A DNA stretch of 64,000 nucleotides from Eleginops maclovinus (GCF_036324505.1 NC_086350.1:28368948-28432947), one strand, 5' to 3'. Counted from the first letter of the stretch, positions 1 to 40,587 are shown. A program made the numbers and translations. Notes: generated by a model not told the origin, from the letters alone.

Positions 1-1560
1 ACTGGAACGCATGCAAAGCATAGGTGTCATAACACCTGTCACAGAACCAGCCGAATGGGTGTCATCCATGGTAGCAGCACATAAGAAGGACAAACAAGAA
101 ATCAGACTATGCATCAACCCAAAAGACTTGTGCAGCGTTGAAAAGGTGGCAGCGCAAATGTCTGGGGCAACAGTTTTCTCGGTCTTAGATGCAAAGAATT
201 CTTTCTGGCAGATCCGCCTTGACAAAAAGTTGTCATTGCTGACCACATTCAGCACTCCACTCGGGTGCTACAGATTTCTGAGGATGCCCTTCGGCATAAA
301 TTCAGCGAGCAAAGTGTTTCAGCGCTCCATGGAGCAACTGCTTTCGGGTTACCCCTGCTCAGTCATTGTCGATGACATCATCATTGGAAGCCGCGGTGTG
401 GCTGAACACGACGCTAACTTGAGAAAGTGCTTGAAAGAACACGGGAAGTCAATCTCAGGTTAAACCCAGACAAGTGCAAATTTCGTCTTGACCAGGTAGC
501 ATACGTAGGCCACATTCATGAATGAAGGCCTAAAAGCGGACCTGTCTAAGACTGCAGCGATCAAGGACATGCCAGTCCCCACGGATGTGACTTCACTACA
601 GCGTTTTTTGGGCATGGTCAATTACCTTGGCAAGTACATCCCAAATCTCAGCGACATTGCAGCTCCCCTGAGGAAACTCACCCAAAAAGAGACTGCGTGG
701 TGCTGGAGGCTTTTGACTGCATCAAGTCAAGCCTGTACTGCCCACCAGTGCTGGCGTATTACAATGTCAAGGTGCCAGTAACTCTGACTTGTGACGCGTC
801 AGGTTATGGACTTGGTGCAACATGTCTACAAAACGGCAGGCCAGTAGGTTTTGCGTCGCATGCTCTCACTGACACTGAGACGCGATATGCTTAAATAGAA
901 AAAGAGCTTCTGGCTGTCGTGTTTGCCTGCACAAAATTCAAAGACTATTTCTACGGAAATCCCACAATTGTGGAAACTGACCACCAGCCGTTAGTGACCA
1001 TCATGAAAAAAGCCCATCCAGGTTGCTCCTACCCTTCTCCAGAGGATGCTGCTTCGCCTGCAGGGCTACGACATCAGCCTGGTATACAAAAAAGGCAAGT
1101 ACGTGTATTTGGCAAACACCTTGTCCAGAGCTCCCAGTTCACCAGCACCACAGAACACTGTTGGCAACAGTGACTACGAATTCATGAGTGCGAACTGCAT
1201 CTCCTCAGCCCGCCTGGAGAAACTCCGGAGACACACAGCGGAGGATGAGACGCTACAAACCCTCGCCACGGTCATTCGGCTGGGATGGCCCACCAGAGAA
1301 AACCAGCTCCAGCCAGCTCTCAGTCGCTTCTTCCCATACAGGGATGAACTAACAATTGAGGATGGAGTCATCATCAAAGGCCACAAAGCAGTCGTCCCTG
1401 CAAAAAGAGTACACCAAAATTGTGCACAAAGGCCACCCAGGTATCGAGGCAACCAAACGCAGAGCCAGAAGTGTAGTGTTCTGTCCCACAATGTCAGAAA
1501 ACGTTCATCGCCGCTACCGGGTGCATTCAGAAATGGTGCAATGTGTTATTTGATGGACTT
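1..1560 (+). mobile_element. Ty3/gypsy retrotransposon pol fragment (RT, RNase H, start of integrase)
   Basis: Runs off the left edge. Broken frames show reverse transcriptase (SVLDAKNSFWQI, YRFLRMPFGI, catalytic VIVDDII with VDD in place of the usual DD box neighbour), RNase H (TCDASGYGLGATCLQNGRPV, TRYA, ELLAVVFA, ETDHQPL) and an integrase zinc-knuckle beginning (HKGHPGIEATKRRAR). Frame changes occur near 460 and 700-780, an in-frame TAA lies at 892-894, and the integrase core is absent. Degraded and non-autonomous. Confidence 0.9.
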
Positions 1561-1747
1561 TTAACACTGACAGTGATTAGTTGGCTTTATATGTTAAAGT
1601 GAAATGCTCAGGTGTTCGTTTAATCTTACTAGCTGTGTCACTCAAACTTCTAAGAATCAGTATTGAGCTACGAGAGTGAAGTAAGATATTGTTTTATACC
1701 CACTAGTGCTATTGTGTTTTATGGTACTATTAACTAAAAGAAAGGGA

Positions 1748-1946
1748 TGTCGATCATTTGGTTAAATGATTATGTTTGTTTGATGCGTGCCACCGTACTG
1801 TGGGGGCCAATCAGAATGCTCGATGGCCGGGTTGTATGTTCTCTGCTTCCTGTAACGTGCCAGTTGCCTGTTATGCTGATTAAATGCAGCCACGTACATT
1901 CGATGTGATCCTTGACTCATACCAACTAAAGAAACAACTTTCTACA
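1748..1946 (+). repeat. Candidate 3' LTR of the gypsy fragment
   Basis: A purine tract (1736-1747) is followed by a TG...CA interval of 199 bp, starting TGTCGATCA and ending TTTCTACA. No second LTR is in the window, so the ends are inferred from tract and termini alone. Between 1560 and 1735 I see no coding sequence. Confidence 0.4.
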
Positions 1947-3274
1947 CTGAGTCTATGCAAGTTTACCGCCAGGCTTGGATCCACCTGGATCGGCAAGGTT
2001 TTACCTCTACTATTTCCTGCAGAAGCAGGTTCAATTAACTGCTGAGTTAAGGCAGACGACTCACTAAATCCGTTTAAGCGATCCCGTAGGATTCTGGTAT
2101 CTGTAGTGAGGGAGGGCCCTACCTGAGTGTGAGTGTGGCATTCATGCAATCTTCCTTTTTGTCAAAACTCCCTGCATGTCTTCAGAGGAATTCATAATGA
2201 TGACAGTGGGTAAATAAGATCTAGGGAGAGATTCCCATTTAAGAGCCCTAAGACCTTTTTTCCTCTCTCCGCCGCTGCTTTTATATCAGACCAACAGAAG
2301 AAAAGGAATACCGATATATGGAGGGGTGTAGAAATGTGAGACTGGATGTCCAGACATGCCTTAACCAGTTACAGTATATCCCATTGAAACAGGGGCCTCC
2401 TGTTTACAGGCTGCTGTTACAGCAGGGGGGGCTTCCCTCTGCTAGATAGTGACACCTATATTGATAAACTTTAACAGACCTTACACACTTTCATGTCAGT
2501 GTACATTTAATATACAAGTATAGAGCTTTGTGAAATAGAATGCATTTAACATTGTGGATTATACTAAATTATATTTGATTATATTAACTTTGGTTTTAAT
2601 TATATAACCCAATATAGAAACCTCAACACCCCTCTGGGACAATTAAAAGTATTCTGATTTTGTTGCTAACGGTTTCAGTCTGCTTCCAAAAGGTGTACGA
2701 TGAACTCAAAGGTATATCTTTGTCAGGTTATAAAAGTTTTAAACTCTCTTTCACTAATTGATTTTTATTTGTGTTACAATTACACAAGTCTGCAGCCATG
2801 CTAGCAGCTCTGGAGCGATGCAGTGCATGAAGCTAAATGCTGACATGCTGCAGTTTAGCGGTGGTAAAGCTCACCATCTCAATTTAGTGTGTAGGCGTGA
2901 TAACATTTGACAATTTGTACCACCAGCTACAGCCGAGGAGAAAGTCATTCCCTTTTGCAAGTATATGGTCATATACCAGAGACAGACAAAGTATTGACCT
3001 GGCCCCACACACCAATGTTAGTATCAATATAATTTATCCTGGGGGAATCCAATTCATGAACCCAATAGCTGTTTGGGGGCCACAGTCAGAGGGATTCTTC
3101 CTCTATGGACCAAACTCTGTACTGATGGTCTTTACAATCCATCAGGTAGACTTTGATAGCCTTCACAGGATCAGTATTCTGTATATTCCACATCCTTTAT
3201 GTTGAACAACGCATGCATTAAGTGCATCTTCATTTAAACCCCCACTCGTTTGTGCAAAGAAAAACACAGGCAAC
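1947..3274. other. Intergenic, no gene recognised
   Basis: AT-rich sequence between the LTR candidate and the end of zc3h18. An open frame at 2897-3205 (102 codons) has no recognisable motif, no homologue I know and an ordinary AT-rich composition. Confidence 0.5.
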
Positions 3275-4171
3275 TGACCTCTTTATCAAAATAGTTTATT
3301 TAGAAGTCTTTTGTCACAAAAGCAAGACACATTTTGTCTAAATGTCTCCAGTCCAACTCTCACTCCAACTAAAAATGTGACAAATAAAACATCAGTTTAA
3401 TACTGAAGAGCTAAGAAGAAAACTAAATACTGTAGATTTTTGAAAGAAAGGAAAACAATACTTCACAACACTGTGGTCTCTAATCATACGCCTGAAAGGA
3501 TATGATTACTTGCTATTATTTTACAAGATGCGACAGTGAAAACTGCCCTAAAACACAGAGCACACAATTTATTGGTTAAACATGGGCCCCTAGGAGCAAA
3601 GCATGGGCTGGCTCGCAGGGGAAAATACAGATGTTGAAGAACTTGCAGATTTATACACAGAAACTGAAGAAATGATGTGAGAGAGGAAAGAATGACAGAA
3701 GCAGATTCAATGTTTAGAAATCAGTTTTTTTTCACACCAGAACAGCAAGATGCCTCCATTTGACTGAAGGAGCAAAGGGAGCAGCAGATAATGAAGTGCC
3801 TCCCACTACCCTGCTGTTCTGAACTGTTTAGTCTTCACCAGGTGTACTCCACTCCTGAAATGTCCCCCTCTCCCCAAATGCCCGATGTGTACTCCTGTTT
3901 GTCGTTGGCTGCAGGCGAGACATTCAGGGACTTGAGGGGAGCTACAGTCGGACACATGGGGGGGGGGGGGGGGGGGAACAACTCTCTAGAATGGAGCATA
4001 GCAAAACCTTCTGAGGCAGAAAAGCACAAAATGAGTTTCCTGTCGGCCACTTCATTTCACAACATAGTAAGTTTTTACACGTCTTCTGAAGGCAGGGGAA
4101 CCACGCTCAACCCCATGGTTGCCCCCGATCACAGGGCTGCACAGGCAGGTAGGCGAGGAGCAGGGGTGCGT
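3275..4171 (-). other. zc3h18: zc3h18 3' UTR with poly(A) signal
   Basis: About 0.9 kb downstream of the stop with no other gene. An AATAAA hexamer on the minus strand lies at 3300-3295, so cleavage is expected near 3275-3285. A 20-base homopolymer (G on plus, C in the transcript) occupies 3958-3977. The 3' end is inferred from the hexamer only. Confidence 0.6.
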
Positions 4172-30936
<26,765 letters not shown>

Positions 30937-30947
30937 TAGAGAATATT

Positions 30948-31986
30948 CTAGAGAAAACAGAAAAATAATGGTTTGTGAAAACCAGTCACATTGAAACGTT
31001 CATGTTGCAGAGTCTAAATGTGTGGTTTTCTATATAATGAAAACAACATCGAAAACAAAGAAATTATGCACCCAGTGAAAATACGAATATTTACATTTTC
31101 TGTTCAACTGCAAGCAACACAAACACACAGTTTCTGTTAATGAAAATAGCTGTGGGAACTATCAGATAAACTACATTCTGTATACACTTACTAATCACTC
31201 TACATGCCAACAAAGTAAGCAAACCAGACCTTTAAATTCAGCTTGGTATATCCCACTTCTCATAATACAACAGATCATATAAAGGGACTAAAAAACACAC
31301 ACAATCTATAAAGCAAACTGTGAATGTTTGTCATTAATGTGGTATGTGGCCTGAGTAATCGAACAAAACTGGCTATCGCAAAGAGGATTACAATTTAATG
31401 TTAAAAAACCTTCTATGAGGAATAGACAAAACAATACTTATTATTGACAACAGGATGAACTGAGTAGCTTCCGCCGCTGCCAATTCAACAGCAAATGAAA
31501 TGTGATCAATAGCCAGCTAGCTAACAATTAAGTTAACGTGATCTGCCAGTGGTGACGCTGGGAGCTTAAACCCTCGTCTGCAAATGTTTCGTTGGGATTC
31601 CGTGTTATAAGTCATCTAAGGATGTGTACATAATTACACAGCATGCCAGAGATAGTACATATAAAGTGTCCCTGCAGCGGAACACACTTCTAATAGCTCG
31701 GTCGCGCGAGGAGGCAACAAGGCCTTAACTCTCCGCAAATGCGAACAGCGAGCACACCGCACTCAACCAACAACTCTGCCCATGTATTCCTAAAACTATT
31801 TAATAAATTAATCGATTAATGTGACCTAACCGGCATGACACCGCCTCTCCAGAAATGTGCGAAATATGCGAACTGTGCATCACACTGGTCTGTGTTTCAG
31901 TTAACAATGCAGCCTCCTCTGGAGCTAACTTTAGGCTAAAGTGCAGCTACACTCAGCTAGCGGCTAACAAGCACAAATTTATTCAC
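30948..31986. other. zc3h18 5' intron
   Basis: Intron separating the candidate non-coding exon from the first coding exon; no repeat recognised. Confidence 0.4.
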
Positions 31987-31987
31987 C

Positions 31988-32200
31988 TTGCCAACCCGGA
32001 GCTCTTCAAAGACGGCACTGCTGCGGTATGAACTCCCCTCTCCTATGGTGTTGTTCTTTAACACTCTACAATATTATGATACAGTTTAATTTAACAGCTA
32101 TGGTGGAGAAATAAAACATTCCTCACGGCACAGCAAGAGCAGCCATTACCTCAACGTCATCAACAAACGACAATCCAGGCGGAAAAAAGCACCAAAAAAA
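31988..32200 (-). promoter_or_regulatory. zc3h18: Candidate zc3h18 5' non-coding exon and promoter region
   Basis: The first coding exon starts at an acceptor (30950-30948, exon from 30947), so an upstream non-coding exon is required. Two donors are plausible on the minus strand: GGCAAG|gtgaat (exon end 31988 or one base lower) and GTTGAG|gtaatg (exon end 32150). Around them are GC-richer sequence and a TGACGT CRE-like site near 32155. The start site cannot be fixed without transcripts. Confidence 0.4.
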
Positions 32201-34019
32201 AGCCGCGTTGGAAACAAAGCAGAACAGATCTGAGATCCGTGCGAGACACATTGTGATGTTGTAAGTATAACAAAATCTGATCGGCGTTCGGTGTCAGCGA
32301 CTTCACATTCATCAATGAACACAACTGTATTATATTATATTAATATCATATATTTAATATTTATATTACTTGAACACACTCTGCACTTTTCACTCTGTGC
32401 TATTTTGCACTTCTGGTTAGATGCTAACTATATTTCGTTGTCTTAAGTAATTGAATCTAATTTAATGTTATTAACAAAGTACTTATTGTTCAGTTTGTTT
32501 CTGTGAAGAATTCAATTAAACAAACTGTTAGAAAACTGTTTCTGCTACGCTTTTCATTTTATGATAAGAGACTGCTTTTGTAAAAACCTCTACATGAGCA
32601 ACATCTATAAATCATAAGACACTCATTGCAAAGTCAATAAAATAGGTTACAGTGCTAATTTTTAATCAAAAATAAAACAAAACATTATGGATCTATAACT
32701 ACATCCACAGAGCCACTTGGTTAATTGTATGTCATTGCAGGAAAAAAAACACCAAGATAGTTTGTGGGTCTTTATTCATCTATAATTATTGCTGTTGTGT
32801 TTGCTATTATTAACAATAATATTGTTATTATCACTATTATTGTTGATAATATAAAACATTACACTGAAGTAAAAGTCAACCAAGAGACTGATCTTTCGCC
32901 TTCGAAAAGCTAGATGGCAGCAGTGACCTGGCATCCGATGATGAGCACAGGTAGGTCAGGGATTGCGGTTGTAAATACTGCTGAACTGTACATGTCAAAG
33001 GCTTGATCACTTATATTCATTTAATATTTATTTTTACATTGTAGAGGAACAATGAAAACTGTACAAATATGTAGTTAGACAATAAGGGAGGGTGGGGCAA
33101 GACCAGCCAATTTCTAATTATGATGTCCTTGGCAAGGAGAAATCAGATAGATGTCAAATAACATCCACAACCTTTACTTCTGTCAATCAAAAGGATAATA
33201 ATGCATCCATCACAAAGGGCCATGACAATAAAACTTCTAAAAAAAGAAAGTAGTGTTGTGGCTTAACTTGCCCCATCTAAGGGGAAAGTTGATCTGAGTC
33301 AAGGTATACAATGAGCCATCTAGGGCTAAAATCTAACAATTTACTTTTTCAATTTCAAACCTGAGCATTAGGGGAAAAAATTATATCATCCTTTCTCTGC
33401 CGCTACCTGCTTTGTTGTCTGCACTGTAGTGAGACCTGTTTCGTCATTATAAAGGAGGTTTGGAGAGAATTACTGCCTGTAAAACAAACCTTAGCTGAGC
33501 TACTGAATCCTGTGTTCTCTTGCATTTTATATTACAGGGACTTAACTTAACCTCATGCCTCATGGGGGGTTGAACCACTGGCTCAGTTAACCCCACAGCA
33601 TGTGGATCACTTCGCCCATCAGCCACTTTTTAGGAAACAACTGTCTAGTTTAGTCCTTCTTGCTAATCTTTAGCTAAATGATTCACATAGTTTTAAACCT
33701 TGCTAAATAACCAGCATATATGATACATATTTTCCCACCTGGATACAGTTGTTTTTACAGAACAGTATTTATACCTGGAATGTCGAAAATGTACTTTTAC
33801 AAGCAGATGGTTTCCACTATGCAAAGTGAATTTCCCTTTTTTTTTTTTTTTTTTTAGTCTCTGGGTCTATATGTACAACTTAAGGCTCCTAACAATTTAT
33901 AACAGGAGCAGTGAAGGCTCATGGCCAATCCAATATGTATCAATCACCGTCAGAATCAAAAAGGCCACGACAGCTTTATCCAACTCTTTGGCAAATGTCT
34001 TTCTATCTGGCAGTAATAA
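32201..34019. other. Intergenic, no gene recognised
   Basis: AT-rich. A T18 run lies near 33839-33855. GTGGGGCAAG (33089) and ACTTGCCCCA (33268) form a short inverted pair suggestive of a transposon end, but I cannot define an element. Confidence 0.45.
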
Positions 34020-34408
34020 CTTAAATAATAATAATAATAATAATAATAATAATTGTATTTATATTGCGCCTTTGAGGGGACCCAAGGTCGCTTTACATGA
34101 GTTACAAAACAGTCAGACAAACAGTCAAACAAACAAACAACACAAATAAACTAGAGGACGAAGGCTTTTGTAAATTGTTTGATGGGACTTGAGGGCACTT
34201 TTAAAGGCGTCAAGGGTTGGGATGTTGCGGAGAACTGCAGGGAGAGAGGTCCAGAGATTGGGAGCTTCTACACTGAAAACTCTGTTCCCGAAGGTTCACA
34301 GGTTGGTGTGGGAGGTGGCAAGCAGGCCAGAGTCTGAAGACCTCAGGTTCCAGGGAGGGGCATTTGGCGGAGGAGGTGTGATAAGTAGTGTGGGGCATGG
34401 GCATGGAG

Positions 34409-35091
34409 CAAGGATGGATTACTGCGCGGGCCTACCGGGCTAAGGCCCAGGGGCCCAAGGGCCAAGGGGGCCCTGAAGCCCAAGCCTCCGCGCTACCATT
34501 TCAATATTGTCTCTACAACATAATACAATTAAAGGGGCCCTGAAGCCATAACATTGGTTACATTATGTAATATATCTCAATAGGGCCCCCCAATCATATG
34601 CCACGGGTTGTGTAATTAATTCATCGATCATACGTTAAAGCCCCCCCCCCTCAAATTAAATAGAATGGCATATGATAGGTCATATAGTGCTCCTGAACCA
34701 CAGCTTATCAATGTTATTCATCCCTAATATTGGAAAAGGGCCCTTAAGTCACTTAGAATGGGGTAGGATATACCATAAAGCAGGGGATCCCAACCTTTTG
34801 CCAGCTGGCCCCCCTTTCGAAGGTTAGAATATTGTCAAGCCTTGATGACGATGCATGATTTCAAGCAGTTTTCTTATGAGTGATGTGATCTGTGTGATGT
34901 AGGGGTTTTGGGCCCTTTGCATTGCGCCTGCTTATTTTTGACTTATGTGTGTTCTTTGACGTGTAGTAAATCCTCAAGATACACGTGAATAAAATTTGAC
35001 TGTGCTTTTAGCGTGGCGCTTCTTTTTTTGGGGGGGGGGCTTTTCTCGTCCTCACAGGCCCAGGGGCCCAATGACTCTTAATCCGTCCCTG
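34409..35091. mobile_element. hAT-like MITE copy 1 (683 bp)
   Basis: Starts CAAGGATGGATTACTGCGCG and ends AATCCGTCCCTG. Perfect octamers GCATGGAG flank it (34401-34408, 35092-35099). No coding sequence. A second TIR-like string (CAGGGGATCCCAACCTTTTG, 34783) suggests another hAT fragment nested inside. Confidence 0.85.
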
Positions 35092-35761
35092 GCATGGAGG
35101 GACTTGGTGAGGAGGAGAATCCTGTCAGAGATGCGGGACTTGACCGGGAGCCAGTAGAGGTGGATCAGGGTGGGGGTGATGTACTGCCACAGCTTTGTGT
35201 GTGTGAACCCTGGCAGTAGAGTTTTGGAAATACTGGAGCCTGTCCAGGATTTTGCTGGGAACCCCAAACATGTCACTATTGCAGTAGTCCAAGCGGGAGG
35301 TGACAAGTGCTTGTACTAGTGTTCCTGCAACAGACTCTGAGAGTGACGGTCGGAGTCTGGCAATGTTCCTTCGATAGAAAAGAAAACGGATTTGGTGACG
35401 GACTTGATATGGGAATGGAAGGAAAAGGGGGAGTCAAAGATAACCCCCAGGTGGCGGACTTCAGGAAATTGAGCAGCCGTCAACCTCAAGGATGAAGTCG
35501 CCAACCTGTTGGAGAGGCGCGTTGGGTGCCACACCATGAGCTCTGTTTTCTTGCTGTTAAGCTTGAGGAAATTTGATGACATCCAGTTTTTTTTATTTCG
35601 AGCAGGCAGTTGACAAGGGACTGATGGGGGAGCTGGGAGGATGGAGTAGTGCTGAGATAGATTTGGGTATCATCAGTGCAGCAGTGGAAGTTGAGTCCGT
35701 GATGGCAGATGATCTGGTCGAGGGGGAGCATGTAGATTGAGAACAGAAGGGGGCCAAGGAC

Positions 35762-35963
35762 CAGGGACGGATTAAGAGTCATTGGGCCCCTGGGCCTGTG
35801 ACGACAAGAAAAGCTTGATTGGGGGGCCCTATTGAGATATATTAAATAATGTAACCAATGTTATGGCTTCAGTGCCCCTTTAATTGTATTATGTTGTAGA
35901 GACAATATTGAAATGGTAGCGCGGAGGTTTGGGCTTCAGGGCCCGCTTGGTAATCCATCCTTG
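35762..35963. mobile_element. hAT-like MITE copy 2 (202 bp), inverted relative to copy 1
   Basis: Starts CAGGGACGGATTAAGAGTC and ends GGTAATCCATCCTTG, with perfect octamers CCAAGGAC on both sides (35754-35761, 35964-35971). Its interior is the reverse complement of the two ends of copy 1 with the middle deleted. Confidence 0.85.
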
Positions 35964-36484
35964 CCAAGGACAGAGCCTTGGGGCACACCAATATTGACTG
36001 CGGCTGGGAGGGAACTTGTGGCATTGATAGTTACATGATGTGGGAGATAGTATGAAACGCTGCAGAGAGGTCCAGGAGGACATGCTGAAAATTAGGAAAA
36101 TAGCTAGAAATTAAACTCATGCTAGATATTACACTAAACAGGTATTTTGCTGACAAGCTTTCTAAAAGCCAGCGATTCCACAGAGGACAGAGGCTGCATA
36201 TCTTCAACACTCTGTCACGAGTCTCTTAACTTCTCGGGGTTCAAGCAGCAGACCGAGAGAAAGTTACCTTCTGTTGCTTTGGCCTGCGCGCACTCCTGTC
36301 TTCTGTATTTACTCCAAGCCTGCAGCTCTCCATCTTGCAAAAGTGGAATCTGTTTCTGCAGGCATCTTTACCAATAGTAAACAGGCTTACTATTCTACCC
36401 GCACAATTATTTCTCTGGTGTCGGAATGTCTCTCGATGTTGGTGAATTCTTAAAAAACAAAACACCACTCAATTCTGTGTTCAA

Positions 36485-36625
36485 ATGTTTTGTAACGTGC
36501 GTTACTGAGAATTGTACCAGGTATTATTGCCAAAATGTGATTAGTAATGCGTTATATTACTGCGTTACAGCAAAAAGTAATACATTATTTTAACTCTGTT
36601 ACATTTGTAATGCGTTACACCCAAC
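36485..36625. repeat. GTAACG/CGTTAC-type dispersed repeat
   Basis: Repeated TAATGCGTTA, TGCGTTACAG and GTAATGCGTTACACCCAAC strings, recognisable as the end of a common fish DNA-transposon repeat. Ends approximate. Confidence 0.5.
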
Positions 36626-36692
36626 ACGGATAACATGATACACACACATTTCAATTCAATAATAGCAAGCTCATATGCTGTAATAAAGAAAT

Positions 36693-36789
36693 TGTGGTGT
36701 ATTTAATCTGTTCATATAGTTAGTTACTCTCTGCACTCTCTATGACCTCAGAGAGTAACTAACTATATGAACAGATTTAATACACCACA
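36693..36789. repeat. 41-bp near-perfect hairpin
   Basis: Arms 36693-36733 and 36749-36789 are reverse complements with about one mismatch; the loop is 15 nt. Nothing similar is seen elsewhere in the window. Possibly a MITE remnant or a recent inverted duplication; a microRNA precursor is not supported by anything else here. Confidence 0.75.
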
Positions 36790-37450
36790 AAATAAAAAAA
36801 TGAAAAAATGAAAAAAGCTTATGCTGGTTGCATAAGTGTTAACCCACACAGTAGTATTTGGTAGAGCCACCTTTTGCTGCAGTAATAGTCTGTCGCTTAT
36901 GGGTATGTATCTAGTTGGAAGGCCAGTGCTGTGCAGAGCTGTGAGATGGTTAACTGGTGCTCCTTCACTTCTCTCTGCATTTCCCCGGTGATTTTTTTTC
37001 TAAATTATGTATGTCTATTACTTAATCTCTAACTTTCCTACACTGCACCGCAAATTCCCTTTCACAACAGTTTTTATTTTGAGCAATAATCCTTTAACCC
37101 TCGTTGTTTTATGTGAGCATTTCTAAAGTTTCACATGCGAGGCTAGTTTGCCTACAGTGTCCTCACTAGGGCAACATTTTTCAGGTTTTGTCAACTTAGC
37201 TCCAAAAGTAGGCTACAGGGGAACAACTATAATGTACAAACCCCATATTTCAGTTATTAATTTTTCATCTTACACATTTTCTAACAAACTAATGACACAG
37301 CAAAAATTATAATTTTTTGAGGGTCAGTCTTATGAAATTAAATATTAAGAAGAACAAAATCACATGTTTCATTCGTAATCCAGATAAATATGATCATTTT
37401 CAAGGGCCAAGCATAGAAGAGGAGGTTGCCCACGGCTCCACCTATTGCTG
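36790..37450. other. Intergenic, possible Tc1 flank remnant
   Basis: Around 36840-36960 the sequence (TAGTATTTGGTAGAGCCACC, TTTTGCTGCAGTAATAG) resembles non-coding parts of Tc1-like fish elements. No transposase is present. The rest shows nothing. Confidence 0.35.
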
Positions 37451-38826
37451 CAAGAAGTGGACGGGGAGCAGAAACCTGTTGCGTTCCTCAGTCGGAAGCT
37501 GCTGGACAGGGTGACACGGTCCTCAACCATTGAAAAGGAGTGCCTGCAATGGGTTACCTGCTGCTATACCAACATAGCTCTACTCCGACATTGACGTCTA
37601 ATTGTCGGAGTGGCGGCATTTCCATTTTTTTTTAAAACGTGCCACTACTCGGACAACATTTTTGCCATTGTCGGAGTAGCGGCACTTTACTTTTTTTTCA
37701 AACATTTCCGCCATTCCGACATGAGGTATCAGGCATCTTGAGGAAGCTGGTGGAGACGTAGGCCTAGCCTTTAGACGAGACGGTGTTAGGTAAGGATCCA
37801 CCTGGGAGAAGTCATCTCTGCAAGTGTGTGTGATGAGCTGGGAGGGTGTCGGAAGGTCTGCATCGGTGGTGCGTTGGGTCTGCATAGCTCCACTTAAGTG
37901 GAAGCATTCGGAGCGGTAGTTTGCACTGTCAGACATGCAGGGCCCCCCTCCTCCCTCATCGACGCTTCTGATAGCCCTCCCGAATCCACCGCCACTGCTT
38001 CTCCATCGTCATCCCATCAGCTCCAGTCTACAGCTCCGCAGAATTGGGAGCAGCCTCGATGGCTTGCATAGCTTTAACTTTCTTTGAGCGACTCCCTTGC
38101 AGATCGGATGCAGGGCGATCGGATAACAACGAAATTGAGTGCCAACCAGTCAGTGCATCCATTACAACAATATGCTATATTATATTATACAAAATAAACT
38201 GAATATGTTAAAAAAAAAAGTAGCTATATATTAAAAAGACACACAAACAAAAATGAAAGAAAGACGATGCCCCGAAGCAGAATGGCAGTACTAAAATTGT
38301 GTCGGAGTAGAGGCATGTCGTAATAGGGGGATGTCGGAATAGAGGGTGCACCTGTTATGTGTCAGTTTCCTGGGGGGTGGGGGGAAAATGTTATGTCTGA
38401 AAACAGGTAGTTTGAGTTCTTAATGTGTCCGGTTGGACTCTATTAGTTTATTCACTGCAACTGACAGGTTACTGTGTCTTTGAGGTTTTCAGCAATAACG
38501 TACAGGAGTTTCGTAAAATGTAAGGTGTGGGGCAGTTCAGTAAATGCAACAAACGGAGCAACACTGTGTGGTTATTGAGTCCTGCACAAACACAATAGCA
38601 TCCCCTAGCAATGAGGTGGGCCATCGACTACCTGAGGTTCTACACAGTAGGCTATGGTTCTACCCTGGGGCGGCAGTTCATCCTGGAGACAGACCGTGAG
38701 GCTTCTCAAGATGAAGGACGCCAATATGCGTATTGCGGGGTGGTAGCTTGCCTTGCCTTGCCATACTACTTTACTGTTGAGTACCGGCCAGGGAAGTTCA
38801 ACCTGATAGCTGACTCGTGGCCCTGA
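37451..38826 (+). mobile_element. Ty3/gypsy RNase H fragment split by a 1-kb insertion
   Basis: The left part (37454-37557) reads EVDGEQKPVAFLSRKLLDRV then STIEKECLQW. The right part (38600-38826) reads AMRWAIDYLRFYT, FILETDREA and YYFTVEYRPGKFNLIADSWP, the downstream half of the same RNase H domain (FILETD, YRPGK). The domain is thus cut at the ECL(A) helix. No other pol domain remains. Confidence 0.8.
37575..38599. mobile_element. Unclassified insertion with repeated GTCGGAGTAG motifs
   Basis: Interrupts the RNase H fragment. TGTCGGAGT(A/G)G(C/A)GGC-like motifs recur in both orientations (37580, 37604, 37645, 37664, 37706, 38300, 38332). The last 210 bp look LTR-like: a purine tract at 38371-38387, then TGTTATGTC to CACAATAGCA (38388-38599). 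I cannot assign a class. Confidence 0.45.
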
Positions 38827-40068
<1,242 letters not shown>

Positions 40069-40587
40069 GTAATCATATTATTATTATGTAAAAAATGTAA
40101 TTAGAATTTGAGGCCAGTTATGTCTGTCTCTGAATCAATTATAATATCATTCAGACAAAGCTTCCAATCATGCCATCCGAACAGCATGTCTTCCATCAGC
40201 TGTGCAACAATAAAAAGAAACGCACATCTGACAAAAGAAAGAAATGAAATATTTGAAAGCTACCTTAATGTTAATTATTCTCAGAAATCAAAGACAACTT
40301 TAGAGTGACACATGTCCATTACCATGCACTTCATTCAAACTGAACCGAACCGTCACGCTCGTTGTTTCATGAACATTACGATTTCCTCCCAATTTCTGTC
40401 AACAGCTCAGTTTTGAACTACAATAAATACATTTGTTGAGCGACATTTGTCTTGTCTGAACCTTTATATATACAGTCTATGGTCTGAACTCTGGAGGCTG
40501 ATGCAGGGGCGTGTCCAGCAGGTGGCAATAGCAAACTGATTATTGTAAATGTGAATATGAATCTGTCAAAGTTATAAATAAGCTAAG

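Larger units (their letters stand above)
34020..36085 (-). mobile_element. L2-type LINE 3' half, carrying two nested MITE copies
   Basis: Minus strand. The 3' end is at 34020-34075, where an (AAT)n tract joins a TATTTATATTGCGCC motif. Upstream, frames show DLSAAF-like remains (36080-35970), LGPLLFSIYMLPL with CTDDTQIYL (the catalytic box, YTDD in active elements), FLKLNSKKTELM, VRHLGVIFDS and RLDYCN-like remains. Heavily mutated. Interrupted by 34409-35091 and 35762-35963. Confidence 0.8.

Noticed and set aside
2897..3205. 102-codon frame upstream of the zc3h18 3' end
   Set aside because: No motif, no splice or start context and ordinary AT-rich composition.
34021..34052. Short-unit tandem repeats (AAT, ATT, TA) as a CRISPR-like array
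   Set aside because: Simple repeats without unique spacers in an animal genome.
36693..36789. Hairpin as a microRNA precursor
   Set aside because: Pairing is almost perfect and long, more like a MITE or palindrome; no conserved mature sequence recognised.
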